A stretch of 46,247 nt of DNA from the NCBI RefSeq assembly GCF_014696105.1, contig NZ_JACJPO010000006.1, forward strand, positions 1-46,247. The letters are read 5' to 3'. The translations under genes were made by a program, and so were the position numbers. Within the stretch, counting starts at the first letter, position 1, and every line of letters begins with the position of its first letter. Positions 1-7,568 of this stretch are shown here, piece by piece. Below the pieces are notes generated by a model. The model saw only the letters and a list, made by a program, of their open reading frames with translations. It had not been told where the DNA came from and made no database searches. This stretch comes from Microcoleus sp. FACHB-1515 (GTDB lineage Bacteria > Cyanobacteriota > Cyanobacteriia > Elainellales > Elainellaceae).

Positions 1-45
1 GGATTTGAACTGGGCGCTATGCTGCTTGCGTTTGTTTTGGCTCAT
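1..45 (-). CDS. IS3-family transposase OrfA, N-terminal fragment (runs off left edge)
   Basis: ATG at 45-43 begins MSQNKRKQHSAQFKS, a start typical of the helix-turn-helix OrfA proteins of IS3-family elements. An AGGAGT ribosome-binding site lies about 8 nt upstream. Only 15 codons are visible, so intactness and the frameshift to OrfB cannot be judged. Confidence 0.65.
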   Translation of the reverse strand, partial: MSQNKRKQHSAQFKS

Positions 46-113
46 AAACCACTCCTAGCATGGGTTGGAAGCGTGTAGCTTATTCACCTGTCCAGTTTTA
101 GGGTTCCACCTCA
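1..113 (-). mobile_element. IS3-family insertion sequence, left-truncated by the window edge
   Basis: Read leftward, this starts with a terminus of the form TGAGGTGGAACCC...ACTGGACA (113 down to 89), then a ~45-nt leader, a Shine-Dalgarno AGGAGT and the first 15 codons of an IS3-type OrfA. The terminus resembles the end of the IS3 remnant at 28885-28911 (both contain a TAGTTTTNGGGGTTC-like core), which supports calling it an IS end. It interrupts hsdM: the host reading frame runs into the IS and stops at its first bases (TGA at 113-111). The rest of the element lies outside the window. Confidence 0.75.
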
Positions 114-392
114 GAGGTCATTGCTGTAAGGGGCGGCCCAGTCGTGCCAGCGGTAGGGCGGTGCGATCGAGTAGCTGAAGGCTGATCCCACTGCTTCGGC
201 GTGTTCGGCTTCTTGCTGTTCTTGCTCGTCGAGGATGCGGAGGAAGAGTATCCAGGTGAGTTCGGGAACGTATTGTAAGGCTCCGGCGCAGTTGGAACGG
301 CGCATGATGTCACAGGCGGATTTGATGTATCCGTCGAGACTCTGCTGAGTGTTGAAGCTGCGTCCGTTGCTGTTTTTTGAGGCGCGTGGCAT
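111..392 (-). pseudogene. hsdM: Type I restriction-modification methyltransferase HsdM, truncated after ~92 residues
   Basis: The 93-residue frame matches the N-terminal helical domain of type I DNA methyltransferases: an opening of the form LDGYIKSACDIMR, then LTWILFLRILDEQE and APPYRWHDWAAPYS. The catalytic domain with the SAM-binding and NPPF/NPPY motifs is absent because an IS3-type element begins at about position 113. The ATG follows directly on the TAA of hsdS (TAAATG), so translation was coupled. HsdM is needed for both modification and HsdR activity, so the system should be inactive unless a second copy of hsdM exists or the insertion is not fixed in the population. Confidence 0.85.
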
Positions 393-1598
393 TTAGAGTT
401 CTCCGTTGAATGCCTGCCGAAGCAGAGCGGCGGGAAGTTGATCGATCGCGTCGAGTTGATCTTGGAGCGATCGTTTTAATGCTGTAACTCCTGATAGCTT
501 CTCTGAAACAGCGTTAGTAATTTTGTGTTGCTCAGGTAAATCTGGTATTGGAATGAATTCGTCGAGGAGTTGGCTGCGCGTAATTTTTTTCATTGAATCA
601 CTTGATCCGCCTGCTTTCTCTTTCCAATAGCCTTGGATATAGAGAGAAGAAAGGTAGTTGTTTAGAAAGGTAGAAGTAAGGATTGAATGAGGTTTAATTC
701 TAATAGTTAAATCTGAAGCAACGACTCCTTCAACTTCTCCTGAATACATAGCCACACGACCTACGAGATCAGCAGTATTACTTCTCGCAATTAAGACCTC
801 TCCAGGAGCCACCTTAGAGATAGCCGCATCTGTGCAAGTCATTCGTGCCCGTTTCACGCCTGCTGGTTGAAAACCTGTTTCAGAAAGACAAGCTGTTGTG
901 ATTGCAAAAACTTCAGTATCTCCCTCGGTTGCTATAGATTTAGCAGGCAGTAGCTCACACACATCTCCTAGCTTTTTTCGATTCCATTTCTGCGCTTCAG
1001 AACTATCGAAAAATTGGCGAAGGTAGGCGAAGGGGAGTGCTTTTGCTGCTTCTATCTGGGCGATCGTGGCGGCACGGGCTTTCTCTATGGTGGAGAGGCG
1101 ATCGCTGAGAATGGCAACAATTCGCTTCTGTTCCGCAAGGGGAGGAAGAGGAACTTCCCATTTTTCTACAGCCCCCTTTGTAACGTGTAACATGCTTGCC
1201 CCATGAGACGAGGCTTTTATGTCGTTAGTAATTCTTTGAAGTAAGTAAAAAGCAAATGTTTTGTTTAGAATTTCATTTGGTAAAACCTTCCAGATATGAT
1301 AGTGAAAAATTGATTTCTCTCCAATCCAAATATAGGGGCCAAAAGTTGTTGACCAAGCAAAAAGCAGATCCCCTTTGTCGCAATATTTTTCAGAAGGAAG
1401 ATCTAAATTTGAGTAATACCAATTTTTTCCACCATTTAAATTTTGAATGCGGATGACTGGTGTACCTTGGCTAAGTAGCTCATGCTGTCCATAAGCTCTG
1501 CCATTAATAAGTTGAGCGCATTCTCCTAGCTCTCGCCATCTCCATCCCTTCGGTAGCGGCTTTTCTGCTTTTGCCAGATTGTTTTCGATCGCCTTCAT
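393..1598 (-). CDS. hsdS: Type I restriction-modification specificity subunit HsdS
   Basis: The 401-residue protein has the classic two-half layout. Target-recognition domain 1 opens with LPKGWRWRELGECAQL and closes with WEVPLPPLAEQKRIVAIL plus a helical spacer. Domain 2 opens at WNRKKLGDVCELL and ends with PDLPEQHKITNAV and a second helical conserved region. HsdS chooses the two half-sites of the DNA target and bridges two HsdM and two HsdR subunits. I chose the ATG at 1598 because AGGAGT sits 7 nt upstream; an upstream in-frame start at 1628 lacks this. The second half is AT-richer than its neighbours, as expected for exchangeable recognition domains. Its partner hsdM is broken. Confidence 0.93.
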   Translation of the reverse strand: MKAIENNLAKAEKPLPKGWRWRELGECAQLINGRAYGQHELLSQGTPVIRIQNLNGGKNWYYSNLDLPSEKYCDKGDLLFAWSTTFGPYIWIGEKSIFHYHIWKVLPNEILNKTFAFYLLQRITNDIKASSHGASMLHVTKGAVEKWEVPLPPLAEQKRIVAILSDRLSTIEKARAATIAQIEAAKALPFAYLRQFFDSSEAQKWNRKKLGDVCELLPAKSIATEGDTEVFAITTACLSETGFQPAGVKRARMTCTDAAISKVAPGEVLIARSNTADLVGRVAMYSGEVEGVVASDLTIRIKPHSILTSTFLNNYLSSLYIQGYWKEKAGGSSDSMKKITRSQLLDEFIPIPDLPEQHKITNAVSEKLSGVTALKRSLQDQLDAIDQLPAALLRQAFNGEL

Positions 1599-1647
1599 TA
1601 CACTCACTCCTATCCCAGCCCAAATCAAACCTCAACAATTTTAGGAA

Positions 1648-2085
1648 TCAGTCGTTGACTTCACCACTTTTTAGCACTCCAGCGCGGATCAAGAGTTTTC
1701 GTTCCGACAATCGTTCCGCACGATTCATCTGCAACAGGCGCACCGTCACCCGTCCGATCGCGCTTAGCGGTTGAATCATTCCAGTATCGGCCTCAAGCTG
1801 AAAGTGATCGTGCCAGCGATCTTGGCGCGGATGATAGAGCCGCACAATCTCGCCAGTGGTGGGATCGATCGAGGCAATATCGCTGCCCTTCGCTAGATTG
1901 CACAGCGAACAGGATAACGCCAAATTTGCCGCACTCGTTTCACCGCCATGTTTCTCCGCAATTACATGATCGACCTGATGCGAAGCCAGCGTCAGCGCTT
2001 CTGGAATGAGGCAATACTCGCAGCTACCTTGAGCGCGATCGACCACTAAGCGCCGTAACTCAGCCATCACATAGGTTTTACTCAT
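1648..2085 (-). CDS. HNH endonuclease family protein
   Basis: The 145-residue protein carries an HNH/ββα-metal nuclease core: CEYC (about residues 22-25), HQVDHVIAEKHGG (about 36-48), then NLALSCSLCN. The two CxxC pairs probably bind structural zinc, and the DH/N residues form the metal site. This compact cyanobacterial HNH family usually stands alone and its role is not established. Its ATG overlaps the TGA of the next upstream gene by 4 nt (ATGA), so the two are probably co-translated. It sits between hsdR and hsdS within the type I locus, which suggests accessory or piggy-back cargo rather than a type I subunit. Confidence 0.85.
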   Translation of the reverse strand: MSKTYVMAELRRLVVDRAQGSCEYCLIPEALTLASHQVDHVIAEKHGGETSAANLALSCSLCNLAKGSDIASIDPTTGEIVRLYHPRQDRWHDHFQLEADTGMIQPLSAIGRVTVRLLQMNRAERLSERKLLIRAGVLKSGEVND

Positions 2086-2438
2086 GCCGCTGCATTCAGC
2101 TTCAGCAGCGCTTGCGCTTTCGCCAGCCGCACTAAATGTTCAACGAATTCGTAATGCTGCCACAGGCGTTGCTCAACAGGGGTTAAACCTTGCGATCGAT
2201 TCTTCTCCAGAAGCGCCTCAATTTCCGCCTGCACCGAGGCAGACAACCGCAACGCTAGGATCTCACTGGGATCTGGCAAACTGGCTAACAGTTCCAGAAT
2301 CTCCCGCAGCCCCGACAGGCCAGTGGCCGGATCTGCCGTCACTTCTCGCAAGCCCAACGCCAAAATTTCCGGCAGCTTGTCTTGCAGCGATCCTAACTGC
2401 TGGGCGAGGTCATCAGGAATTTCAACGGTGACTTGCAT
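2082..2438 (-). CDS. Hypothetical protein coupled to the HNH nuclease
   Basis: This 118-residue acidic, leucine-rich, largely helical protein opens MQVTVEIPDDLAQQLG, which resembles the short β-strand plus helix of small antitoxin-like proteins, and ends in a predicted helical segment (EQRLWQHYEFVEHLVRLAKAQALL). It overlaps the HNH gene start by 4 nt and starts 16 nt after the stop of hsdR, so all three look like one transcript. Nuclease-associated two-gene cassettes of this kind are frequent in cyanobacteria. Whether this one restrains, targets or simply accompanies the HNH protein cannot be told from sequence. Confidence 0.7.
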   Translation of the reverse strand: MQVTVEIPDDLAQQLGSLQDKLPEILALGLREVTADPATGLSGLREILELLASLPDPSEILALRLSASVQAEIEALLEKNRSQGLTPVEQRLWQHYEFVEHLVRLAKAQALLKLNAAA

Positions 2439-2453
2439 GGTGCGGCCTTTCCC

Positions 2454-4841
2454 CTACGTTGAGAACAATCTTACCTTCGTTTCTTGCAGCACACTGGCTG
2501 GCTTACCCAGCAGCTTCAGCGCATTTAAGCCACCCGATCGCACGATTTCCGGCACTTGAAACAGCCGCGCATCTTCTAGCCCGTCCGTGCCCGACAGCAC
2601 AAACTGCTGGGCGATCGCCTGCACCGTCCGCGCTGTTGGCGCTGGCATTCCCTGCAACCAGTCGGCTTGCTGCCTAGCAAACTCGGCAAAGCGAATCGTG
2701 CGCGTTTGGGGCGTGAGCTTGTAGCCCAACTGCCCCAGCACATCATACAGGTCATAATCTTGCATCTCGCGAATCAACTGAATCAGCTTGGGAGAACTGC
2801 CCGCCTGCACCAGTTGCGTCAATAATTCCCGTCGCTCATCGGGAACCACCCAGCGCGATCGAAATTCTCGCGGATTGGCCGCCACGCTCACGAGTCGATC
2901 GGCCAACTGCGCTTCATACTCGGCAACGGGCACGGGCATCGCCTGTCCGTCTACGGTCGCCAGCACAAACCGCCCTTCTGAAGTAATCTGCACATCGAAG
3001 CCTTCAACGGTGATGATTTTAGGGGGATCAGGGGCATCGATCGGGATGTCTGGTAGAGCATCTGGATCGGCAGGAGCAGCAGGGCGAACGGGTGACAGTT
3101 TGGTTAAGAACGACTGCCCAAACAGGCGCGTGGCGTTCGTGTAGTCGTACAGCCGAAACATCAGCTTTTCCGTTGCCGCATCTAGTCGCGTTCCGCGTCC
3201 AACCATCTGATAGAACGTGATTGGCGACTGCATATATTTGAAAAACACCACGTTCCGCAAGCTGGGCACATCCACGCCCGTCGAAAGCAAATCTACCGTT
3301 GTCGCAATAAAGAAATTGCGGTTGCTGCCTTTCAAGTCAGCCAAATAATCTTTTCCGCCACTTTCCGCCGTGCATTTGAAGGCGTAGTTGGCGACCGGGC
3401 GCTGTCCCTGCTCGCGACACCACCGAGCGTAGAGGTTATTGAGTTCGATCGCGACCGCATCGGCATGAAGATCGCGCACACAGAAAACGATCGTCTTCTG
3501 CTCTGGCGTTCCGGTTTGCAGCAGATAGTTAAACAAGTCCTGGCACATCGCCAAGACGCGATCGGGCAGCAAAATTCGATTCTCAAATGCTGTGTGTTCA
3601 TACAAGTCGCGCAGTTCTGCCTCGCTCACGGGTTGCCCCGTGCGAGCGTCAGTCGGCTGGCGAGCGAGAATCTGATCGATCGTGATTCCCGTATCGTCCA
3701 GGTTGACGCGGCTGCGCTGAATTTCACAGGCGGCGAGATAGCCATCCTCAATGCCCTGCGCGATGTCGTACTCATACACTGGCTCGCCAAAATAGCGCCG
3801 ATTGTCAGCGGTAATTTGCTGATCGCGCTGAGCTTCAATGCTGTCCTCGCTCAATTCCAGTTCGCGGGGCGTAGCCGTTAAGCCAATTTGGACGGCTTGG
3901 GCGTTGCGCGTTAGCACTTGCGACCACTTGCCCCAGGCCGATCGATGGCACTCGTCGATGATGATGTGGCTGAAGTAGTTTTCAGGGTAGTTTTGGGTGA
4001 GGAAGTTGGCCGTATCGTCCTCATTGGCGACATCGAGCGTTTGATAGGTGGCGATCAAGATGCGGGCGTTCTTCTGAGCGTTGCTAGCTGAAACGGTCGC
4101 GGCGTTCGCGCCAAACACATTTTGAAACGCGCCTGCTGCTTGCAACCGCAACTCGTCGCGATCGCACACAAATAGCGCCCGCGTCATTTGCCCCGCATCG
4201 GCAATCCGCTGAAGCAAATTGACAGCAATAAAGGTTTTGCCTGCCCCCGTTGCCAAAGTCAGCAGGACGCGCCCCGGTTCCCCACGAGCTTGACACTGGG
4301 CAATCTTTTCGAGGGCGGCGCGGATGGCGGCATCTTGGTAATAGCGCCGCGTTGCCTCACCACCCGCATAGCGAGTCAGCAGCGGTTTGGCGATCGGATC
4401 TTCGAGACTAAAGCCAATGGCCTGCTCATAGCGCGATCGCAAGTCGATCGGGGAGGGAAAGCGGCTGAGCGGCTGGGGTTTGCTGGTGAGTCCGGTTGTG
4501 CGATCGAACTCGACAAACAAGTGCCCATTGGTGCTGAACACAAACGGCACGTTAAATCGGTTGCACAGCGTATAGCCTTTGGCCTGCTCTAGCCCATGAC
4601 CAGGCGGCAGATGTTCTGCCTTGGCTTCCACCAACGCCACTGCGACGGGCTGCGTTTCTGCCCCGACTTGAATTCGCAACGTATAATCTAGCCGCCCGCG
4701 TCGTTGCTTGCGAGCTTTGCCGCCAACAATTGCAATGCTGCCAGCGGTTTCTTCGCGCTTAATGTAGTCTTCAATCCAGCCGCGATCGTGCAGGGCTGGG
4801 TCAATCAGCTTGGCTCTGGTGTCCGCTTCATTCAATCCCAT
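2454..4841 (-). CDS. hsdR: Type I restriction enzyme endonuclease/translocase subunit HsdR
   Basis: The 795-residue subunit carries both activities. The N-terminal PD-(D/E)XK nuclease shows RLDYTL (D52) and VEAKAE (E72, K74). An SF2 translocase follows, with Walker A ATGAGKT (about 197-203), DECH box (about 296-299), the GLTATP motif III, and YQMVGRGTRL as motif VI. The C-terminus has an EcoEI-type helical region. HsdR binds HsdM2S, pumps DNA and cuts at a distance when unmodified sites are met. The ATG at 4841 gives MGLNEADTRAKLID, the usual family start; a TTG at 4865 is possible but less likely. First gene of the leftward restriction operon. With hsdM disrupted it should have no functional complex to join. 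Confidence 0.93.
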   Translation of the reverse strand: MGLNEADTRAKLIDPALHDRGWIEDYIKREETAGSIAIVGGKARKQRRGRLDYTLRIQVGAETQPVAVALVEAKAEHLPPGHGLEQAKGYTLCNRFNVPFVFSTNGHLFVEFDRTTGLTSKPQPLSRFPSPIDLRSRYEQAIGFSLEDPIAKPLLTRYAGGEATRRYYQDAAIRAALEKIAQCQARGEPGRVLLTLATGAGKTFIAVNLLQRIADAGQMTRALFVCDRDELRLQAAGAFQNVFGANAATVSASNAQKNARILIATYQTLDVANEDDTANFLTQNYPENYFSHIIIDECHRSAWGKWSQVLTRNAQAVQIGLTATPRELELSEDSIEAQRDQQITADNRRYFGEPVYEYDIAQGIEDGYLAACEIQRSRVNLDDTGITIDQILARQPTDARTGQPVSEAELRDLYEHTAFENRILLPDRVLAMCQDLFNYLLQTGTPEQKTIVFCVRDLHADAVAIELNNLYARWCREQGQRPVANYAFKCTAESGGKDYLADLKGSNRNFFIATTVDLLSTGVDVPSLRNVVFFKYMQSPITFYQMVGRGTRLDAATEKLMFRLYDYTNATRLFGQSFLTKLSPVRPAAPADPDALPDIPIDAPDPPKIITVEGFDVQITSEGRFVLATVDGQAMPVPVAEYEAQLADRLVSVAANPREFRSRWVVPDERRELLTQLVQAGSSPKLIQLIREMQDYDLYDVLGQLGYKLTPQTRTIRFAEFARQQADWLQGMPAPTARTVQAIAQQFVLSGTDGLEDARLFQVPEIVRSGGLNALKLLGKPASVLQETKVRLFST

Positions 4842-4883
4842 ACAGTCCGCTCGCTCTAACCGCAACTGAGTGACTCATCAGCC

Positions 4884-5174
4884 TCACTTGAAGATCGCTT
4901 CAATATCTCGCGAGCCATGCAGCACACGAATAACATCAATGCCGTCTTCAATCGCTTGGTAGAACACCACGTAGTTGCCGATTGGAAAACTCTGCAACCT
5001 GGGAAGCAATTCCTCACGCCTTCTGCCGATGCCTGGATTTTGAGCTAGCGTTTGCAGTGTGCCCTCAATCCGGTCTAGAAACTCGTCGGCGCGATCGAAG
5101 CTGTCATCAGCAATGTAGTCCCAAATATCGAGCAAGTCCAGTTCAGCGCGGGGACGTTTAACGATGATCGCCAT
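4884..5174 (-). CDS. parE: ParE/RelE-family toxin
   Basis: At 96 residues it has the size and fold signature of the RelE/ParE superfamily: RPRAELDLLDIWDYIA at the N-terminus, a central PGIGRRREELLPRLQSFPIGNYVVFYQ, and a C-terminal VIRVLHGSRDIEAIF. ParE-type members poison DNA gyrase; RelE-type members cleave mRNA on ribosomes. The LHGSRD ending and the neighbouring RHH antitoxin favour ParE. Start and antitoxin stop overlap (TAATG), the normal antitoxin-first arrangement. It probably stabilises the plasmid or the adjoining restriction locus. Confidence 0.88.
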   Translation of the reverse strand: MAIIVKRPRAELDLLDIWDYIADDSFDRADEFLDRIEGTLQTLAQNPGIGRRREELLPRLQSFPIGNYVVFYQAIEDGIDVIRVLHGSRDIEAIFK

Positions 5175-5431
5175 TACTGTGATCGCCGCCGCTGCCGCCG
5201 CTGCCGCGCTTTCACCTTGATCGCCTGCATATCGAGTGGGGTAGCCACGCCGCTGTTTAGACCAACCTGCACGTCCTGCCGCAACTCCTGCAAGCGGATT
5301 TGCTGAAGCTGCTCTCGTTCTTTGAGCAGCCGCAACCCCTCACGCACGACTTCACTGGCCGAGTAATATAGACCGCTCGACACCTTTTCCTGGATATACT
5401 GCTCTAGTTCCGGCGTTAAAGACACGTTCAT
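5174..5431 (-). CDS. parD: ParD-family antitoxin (ribbon-helix-helix)
   Basis: The 85-residue protein starts MNVSLTPELEQYIQEKVSSG and continues YYSASEVVREGLRLLKERE, the ribbon-helix-helix DNA-binding module of ParD/CopG antitoxins. The C-terminal tail is basic and repetitive (arginine/glutamine rich), where the toxin-wrapping region is expected. It is the first gene of a two-gene unit with the downstream toxin and would autorepress its own promoter in the 5432-5560 interval. Confidence 0.88.
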   Translation of the reverse strand: MNVSLTPELEQYIQEKVSSGLYYSASEVVREGLRLLKEREQLQQIRLQELRQDVQVGLNSGVATPLDMQAIKVKARQRRQRRRSQ

Positions 5432-5999
5432 GTCAGAGTTTGCACCTCACTGGGGATGCTTTATTTTGGCCTGAATAACAGTAAATAACAATTATTGCTA
5501 TGGCTGAACGCGCAGCACTAGCCCGGATCAGCACATCATTAGACCAAGTGGGCATCCTAAAGCAGAAGGAGACTTGACAAACTCCTCAGTTCTTGAGCCA
5601 CATGGAGGCGATCGAATGCAACTTTCTCACAGTTAATTCCTTGCGATCGCGACTGGTATCGCGATTGTGATCTTGGCGAGTGGCGCTCTGCTGCTGGCAC
5701 TGATTGATCCCACTGTTCGACCGCTGTTTATTGAGACTGCGAGAGATTACCTAACGCGAATCATCGATCGACTGTTGCCTTGGGCAACTTAGCAAGCCGA
5801 GGGCAGCTTGAAAGCATCGGTAGCTTGTTGCGAAGACGAGCCATCGCGCCGTCTAACTTTAACCCTGACAGAACCGCTCAATCCACAACTTTGCATACTC
5901 GCCTTCTAAGCGGTCGGTCAGGTTTTGCGGCCTAATCAGAAAGTGCAAATCCGTGATTCTGGCAGATGCCCGCAGCCATTAGGAAGCTCACACCAACAG
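5432..5999. other. Intergenic stretch with a possible small membrane-protein remnant
   Basis: No convincing full gene. On the plus strand, 5639-5792 is open and encodes a hydrophobic stretch (AIVILASGALLLALIDP) followed by an amphipathic tail ending LLPWAT and a TAG stop. It has no ATG; only in-frame GTG/TTG starts are available, so it may be the tail of a decayed small membrane protein. The remainder should hold the promoter of the toxin-antitoxin pair. HIP1 octamers occur here as in the rest of the backbone. Confidence 0.35.
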
Positions 6000-6215
6000 T
6001 TAGTTTGATTGAATTGCATCATGGCGATCGCCCCTCGCTTCGAGTTCTTGGCAAATCTCAGCGAGGCACTGCGCTCCAGCTTCATGCCAAGCACTCCAAG
6101 CTGGCCGATCGAGTATCCAGCGCCAACCCTGCACGATCGCCTGTAGCTCCTCAGTCGAGTAGTAAGGCCAAGGCTCAAAGCTCGGTGGCAATGGAGAGGC
6201 GGTTGTTTCACTCAT
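6000..6215 (-). CDS. Small hypothetical protein
   Basis: A frame of 71 residues starting MSETTASPLPPSFEPWPYYS, rich in tryptophan and glutamate, with no transmembrane segment or recognised motif. The ATG at 6215 is preceded by AAGGTGAG at ribosome-binding distance; a GTG three codons upstream is an alternative. Similar short Trp-rich proteins are found on cyanobacterial genomes without known role. It lies just downstream of a Sel1-like gene on the same strand and may be cotranscribed. Confidence 0.45.
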   Translation of the reverse strand: MSETTASPLPPSFEPWPYYSTEELQAIVQGWRWILDRPAWSAWHEAGAQCLAEICQELEARGDRHDAIQSN

Positions 6216-6239
6216 GGCACTCACCTTGATAGAAATGAA

Positions 6240-6590
6240 TTAATCATCGATGATTCCCCCGATGAAACCTTGCGATCGCGCTTGCTCATAAAGCTGCCGC
6301 GCCCGATCGCGATCGACAGGCACACCTGAACCGCTCAAATACATCCCAGCCAAATTATTTGACGCGACACCGTAACCCAAAGCCGCCGCACGGCGATACC
6401 AAGCGATCGCTTCGTGGAAATCCGGTGCAGCACTGCCCAAACCTAACTGATAAATGCACCCAATCATGCACTGCGCTTCGGCATGACCGTCCTGCGCGAC
6501 AGGCAGCAGCAACGGCAGAGCGCGATCGTACTTGCCTGCTTCAAACTCACGCTGACCGGGAAGGGGCGCGATCGAATCAGAATGGCTCAT
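6240..6590 (-). CDS. Sel1-like repeat protein
   Basis: The 116-residue protein contains about two Sel1-like repeats, a TPR-related helical hairpin: GHAEAQCMIGCIYQLGLGSAAPDFHEAIAWYRRAAALGYGVA followed, in the same register, by ASNNLAGMYLSGSGVPVDRDRARQLYEQARSQG, each of the form AxxxLGxxYxxGxGVxxDxxxAxxWYxxAAxxG. Such repeats bind proteins. The short length suggests an adaptor or a fragment of a longer Sel1 array. Its start overlaps the end of the next gene upstream by 14 nt, so the small genes here form one leftward group. Confidence 0.75.
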   Translation of the reverse strand: MSHSDSIAPLPGQREFEAGKYDRALPLLLPVAQDGHAEAQCMIGCIYQLGLGSAAPDFHEAIAWYRRAAALGYGVASNNLAGMYLSGSGVPVDRDRARQLYEQARSQGFIGGIIDD

Positions 6591-6819
6591 AACAATTTCT
6601 CCGATGGCTCAATCCATATCGATCATTCGGCTTCACCTGCGATCGCCCCGCTACAGGCGGCAACCGGAGCGAGTTGGACGGCTCGCTTGCGGACTCAACT
6701 GGGGTAGAAGTTCGCGGCTCGACTCGAAATTCTCGCTTCAAATCTTTGATTAATTCTGCATGACGCGATTGCTCCGCAGCTTCCCACTCTCGCGCAAAGG
6801 CTTCAAATTCTGGCAGCAT
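6577..6819 (-). CDS. Small hypothetical protein
   Basis: About 80 residues from the ATG at 6819: an acidic helical N-terminus (MLPEFEAFAREWEAAEQSRHAELIK) followed by a proline/serine-rich low-complexity tail. The reading frame stays open upstream to 6906, but the chosen start gives the cleaner helix. It overlaps the Sel1-like gene by 14 nt. No family recognised, and the C-terminal half may not be functional. Confidence 0.4.
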   Translation of the reverse strand: MLPEFEAFAREWEAAEQSRHAELIKDLKREFRVEPRTSTPVESASEPSNSLRLPPVAGRSQVKPNDRYGLSHRRNCYEPF

Positions 6820-6842
6820 GGCACTGACCTCCAACATCCGAA

Positions 6843-7028
6843 TCAAGATTTTGCTGCATGGCTGAACTTCAGCACCACTGTCACCCGATCGATTTGCTCC
6901 ATGCAACAGTTTTTTTCCAACCCTCGCTGGTAGAAGCGGTCAGCATCAGCCTCGCTGAAAAACTCCAAATACAGCCCGATCGCACCCGGAAAGACACGCT
7001 TGGCTGGAACGCCTTTGACTTGGTTCAT
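6843..7028 (-). CDS. Small hypothetical protein
   Basis: The 61-residue frame MNQVKGVPAKRVFPGAIGLY continues into a β-α-β-like pattern (LEFFSEADADRFYQRG...DRVTVVLKF), compatible with a tiny ferredoxin-like fold. No motif assigns a role. It precedes the other small leftward genes at 6000-6819 and could share their transcript. Confidence 0.45.
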   Translation of the reverse strand: MNQVKGVPAKRVFPGAIGLYLEFFSEADADRFYQRGLEKNCCMEQIDRVTVVLKFSHAAKS

Positions 7029-7069
7029 CCCTTACCGAAAATGCTCCACTGATTCATCTTTGGTTTGGC

Positions 7070-7312
7070 TCACTGATACAGTCCAACCGCAACGAGGATA
7101 AAAACGCCTCCTATCATTTGTACGACTGTGATCGCTTCTCCGAACAGGCTCGCTGAGATCGCCATTGTCACCACGACTTCCCAACTTGACAGCACCGAAG
7201 CAGCGGGCGCACCCAGTCGATCGATTCCGGCAAACAGCGCTCCGATTGAGATGACCGTGCAACCCAGCACGATTACCTCAGCCTCAGCCTCGCTCGCCCT
7301 GCTTTGCCACTA
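7070..7312 (-). pseudogene. EamA/DMT-type transporter, C-terminal remnant
   Basis: The frame contains LGAPAASVLSSWEVVVTMAI and then LFGEAITVVQMIGGVFILVAVGLYQ, the last two transmembrane helices of EamA-domain drug/metabolite exporters, including the conserved GE near the helix 9/10 turn. The preceding eight helices are missing, and upstream the frame runs into a TAG near 7312. It is therefore a decayed tail of a gene of about 300 codons, cut at the boundary of the next island. Confidence 0.7.
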
Positions 7313-7347
7313 TTCGCAGATCGTTACTCTGACACATCGTAAAGCTG

Positions 7348-7492
7348 AATAAATACAGAAGGTTTCGGCCTAAGATCCCTGGAGAGCGTATCATGCGGAA
7401 AGTTTCGGCCTAAACGCTGAATCAGGGTGTTATGCAGAATCGTTCAGCCTAATCACCCGATACGGAATGTTATGTGAAAACTTCCCACCTAA
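7348..7492. repeat. Four degenerate ~40-bp direct repeats upstream of the CHAT gene
   Basis: A conserved core ending in CCTAA recurs at 7363-7373 (TTTCGGCCTAA), 7403-7413 (TTTCGGCCTAA), 7442-7452 (GTTCAGCCTAA) and 7482-7492 (TTCCCACCTAA), with period 40, 39 and 40 bp. Copies two to four are preceded by related TCATGCGGAA/TTATGCAGAA/TTATGTGAAA segments. Similarity decays toward the gene. The unit is not palindromic enough for a CRISPR repeat, and the intervals themselves are partly conserved. It may be a regulatory array for the CHAT operon or a decayed tandem repeat. Confidence 0.7.
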
Positions 7493-7568
7493 TAATTGTT
7501 AGACTGCTTGAAATTATCGATCGGGTGTAACCTCTGAATCTATGTCAAGTTAAGTGAATGTTTACCAT

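Noticed and set aside
1-60. Left-end telomere matching the right-end palindrome
   Set aside because: The first bases are coding sequence of an IS3 OrfA and show no palindrome or ATTGCTTA words. The left edge is probably an assembly break.
7348-7492. CRISPR array
   Set aside because: Only four degenerate units, no strict 25-40-bp identical repeat with unique spacers, and no cas gene nearby.
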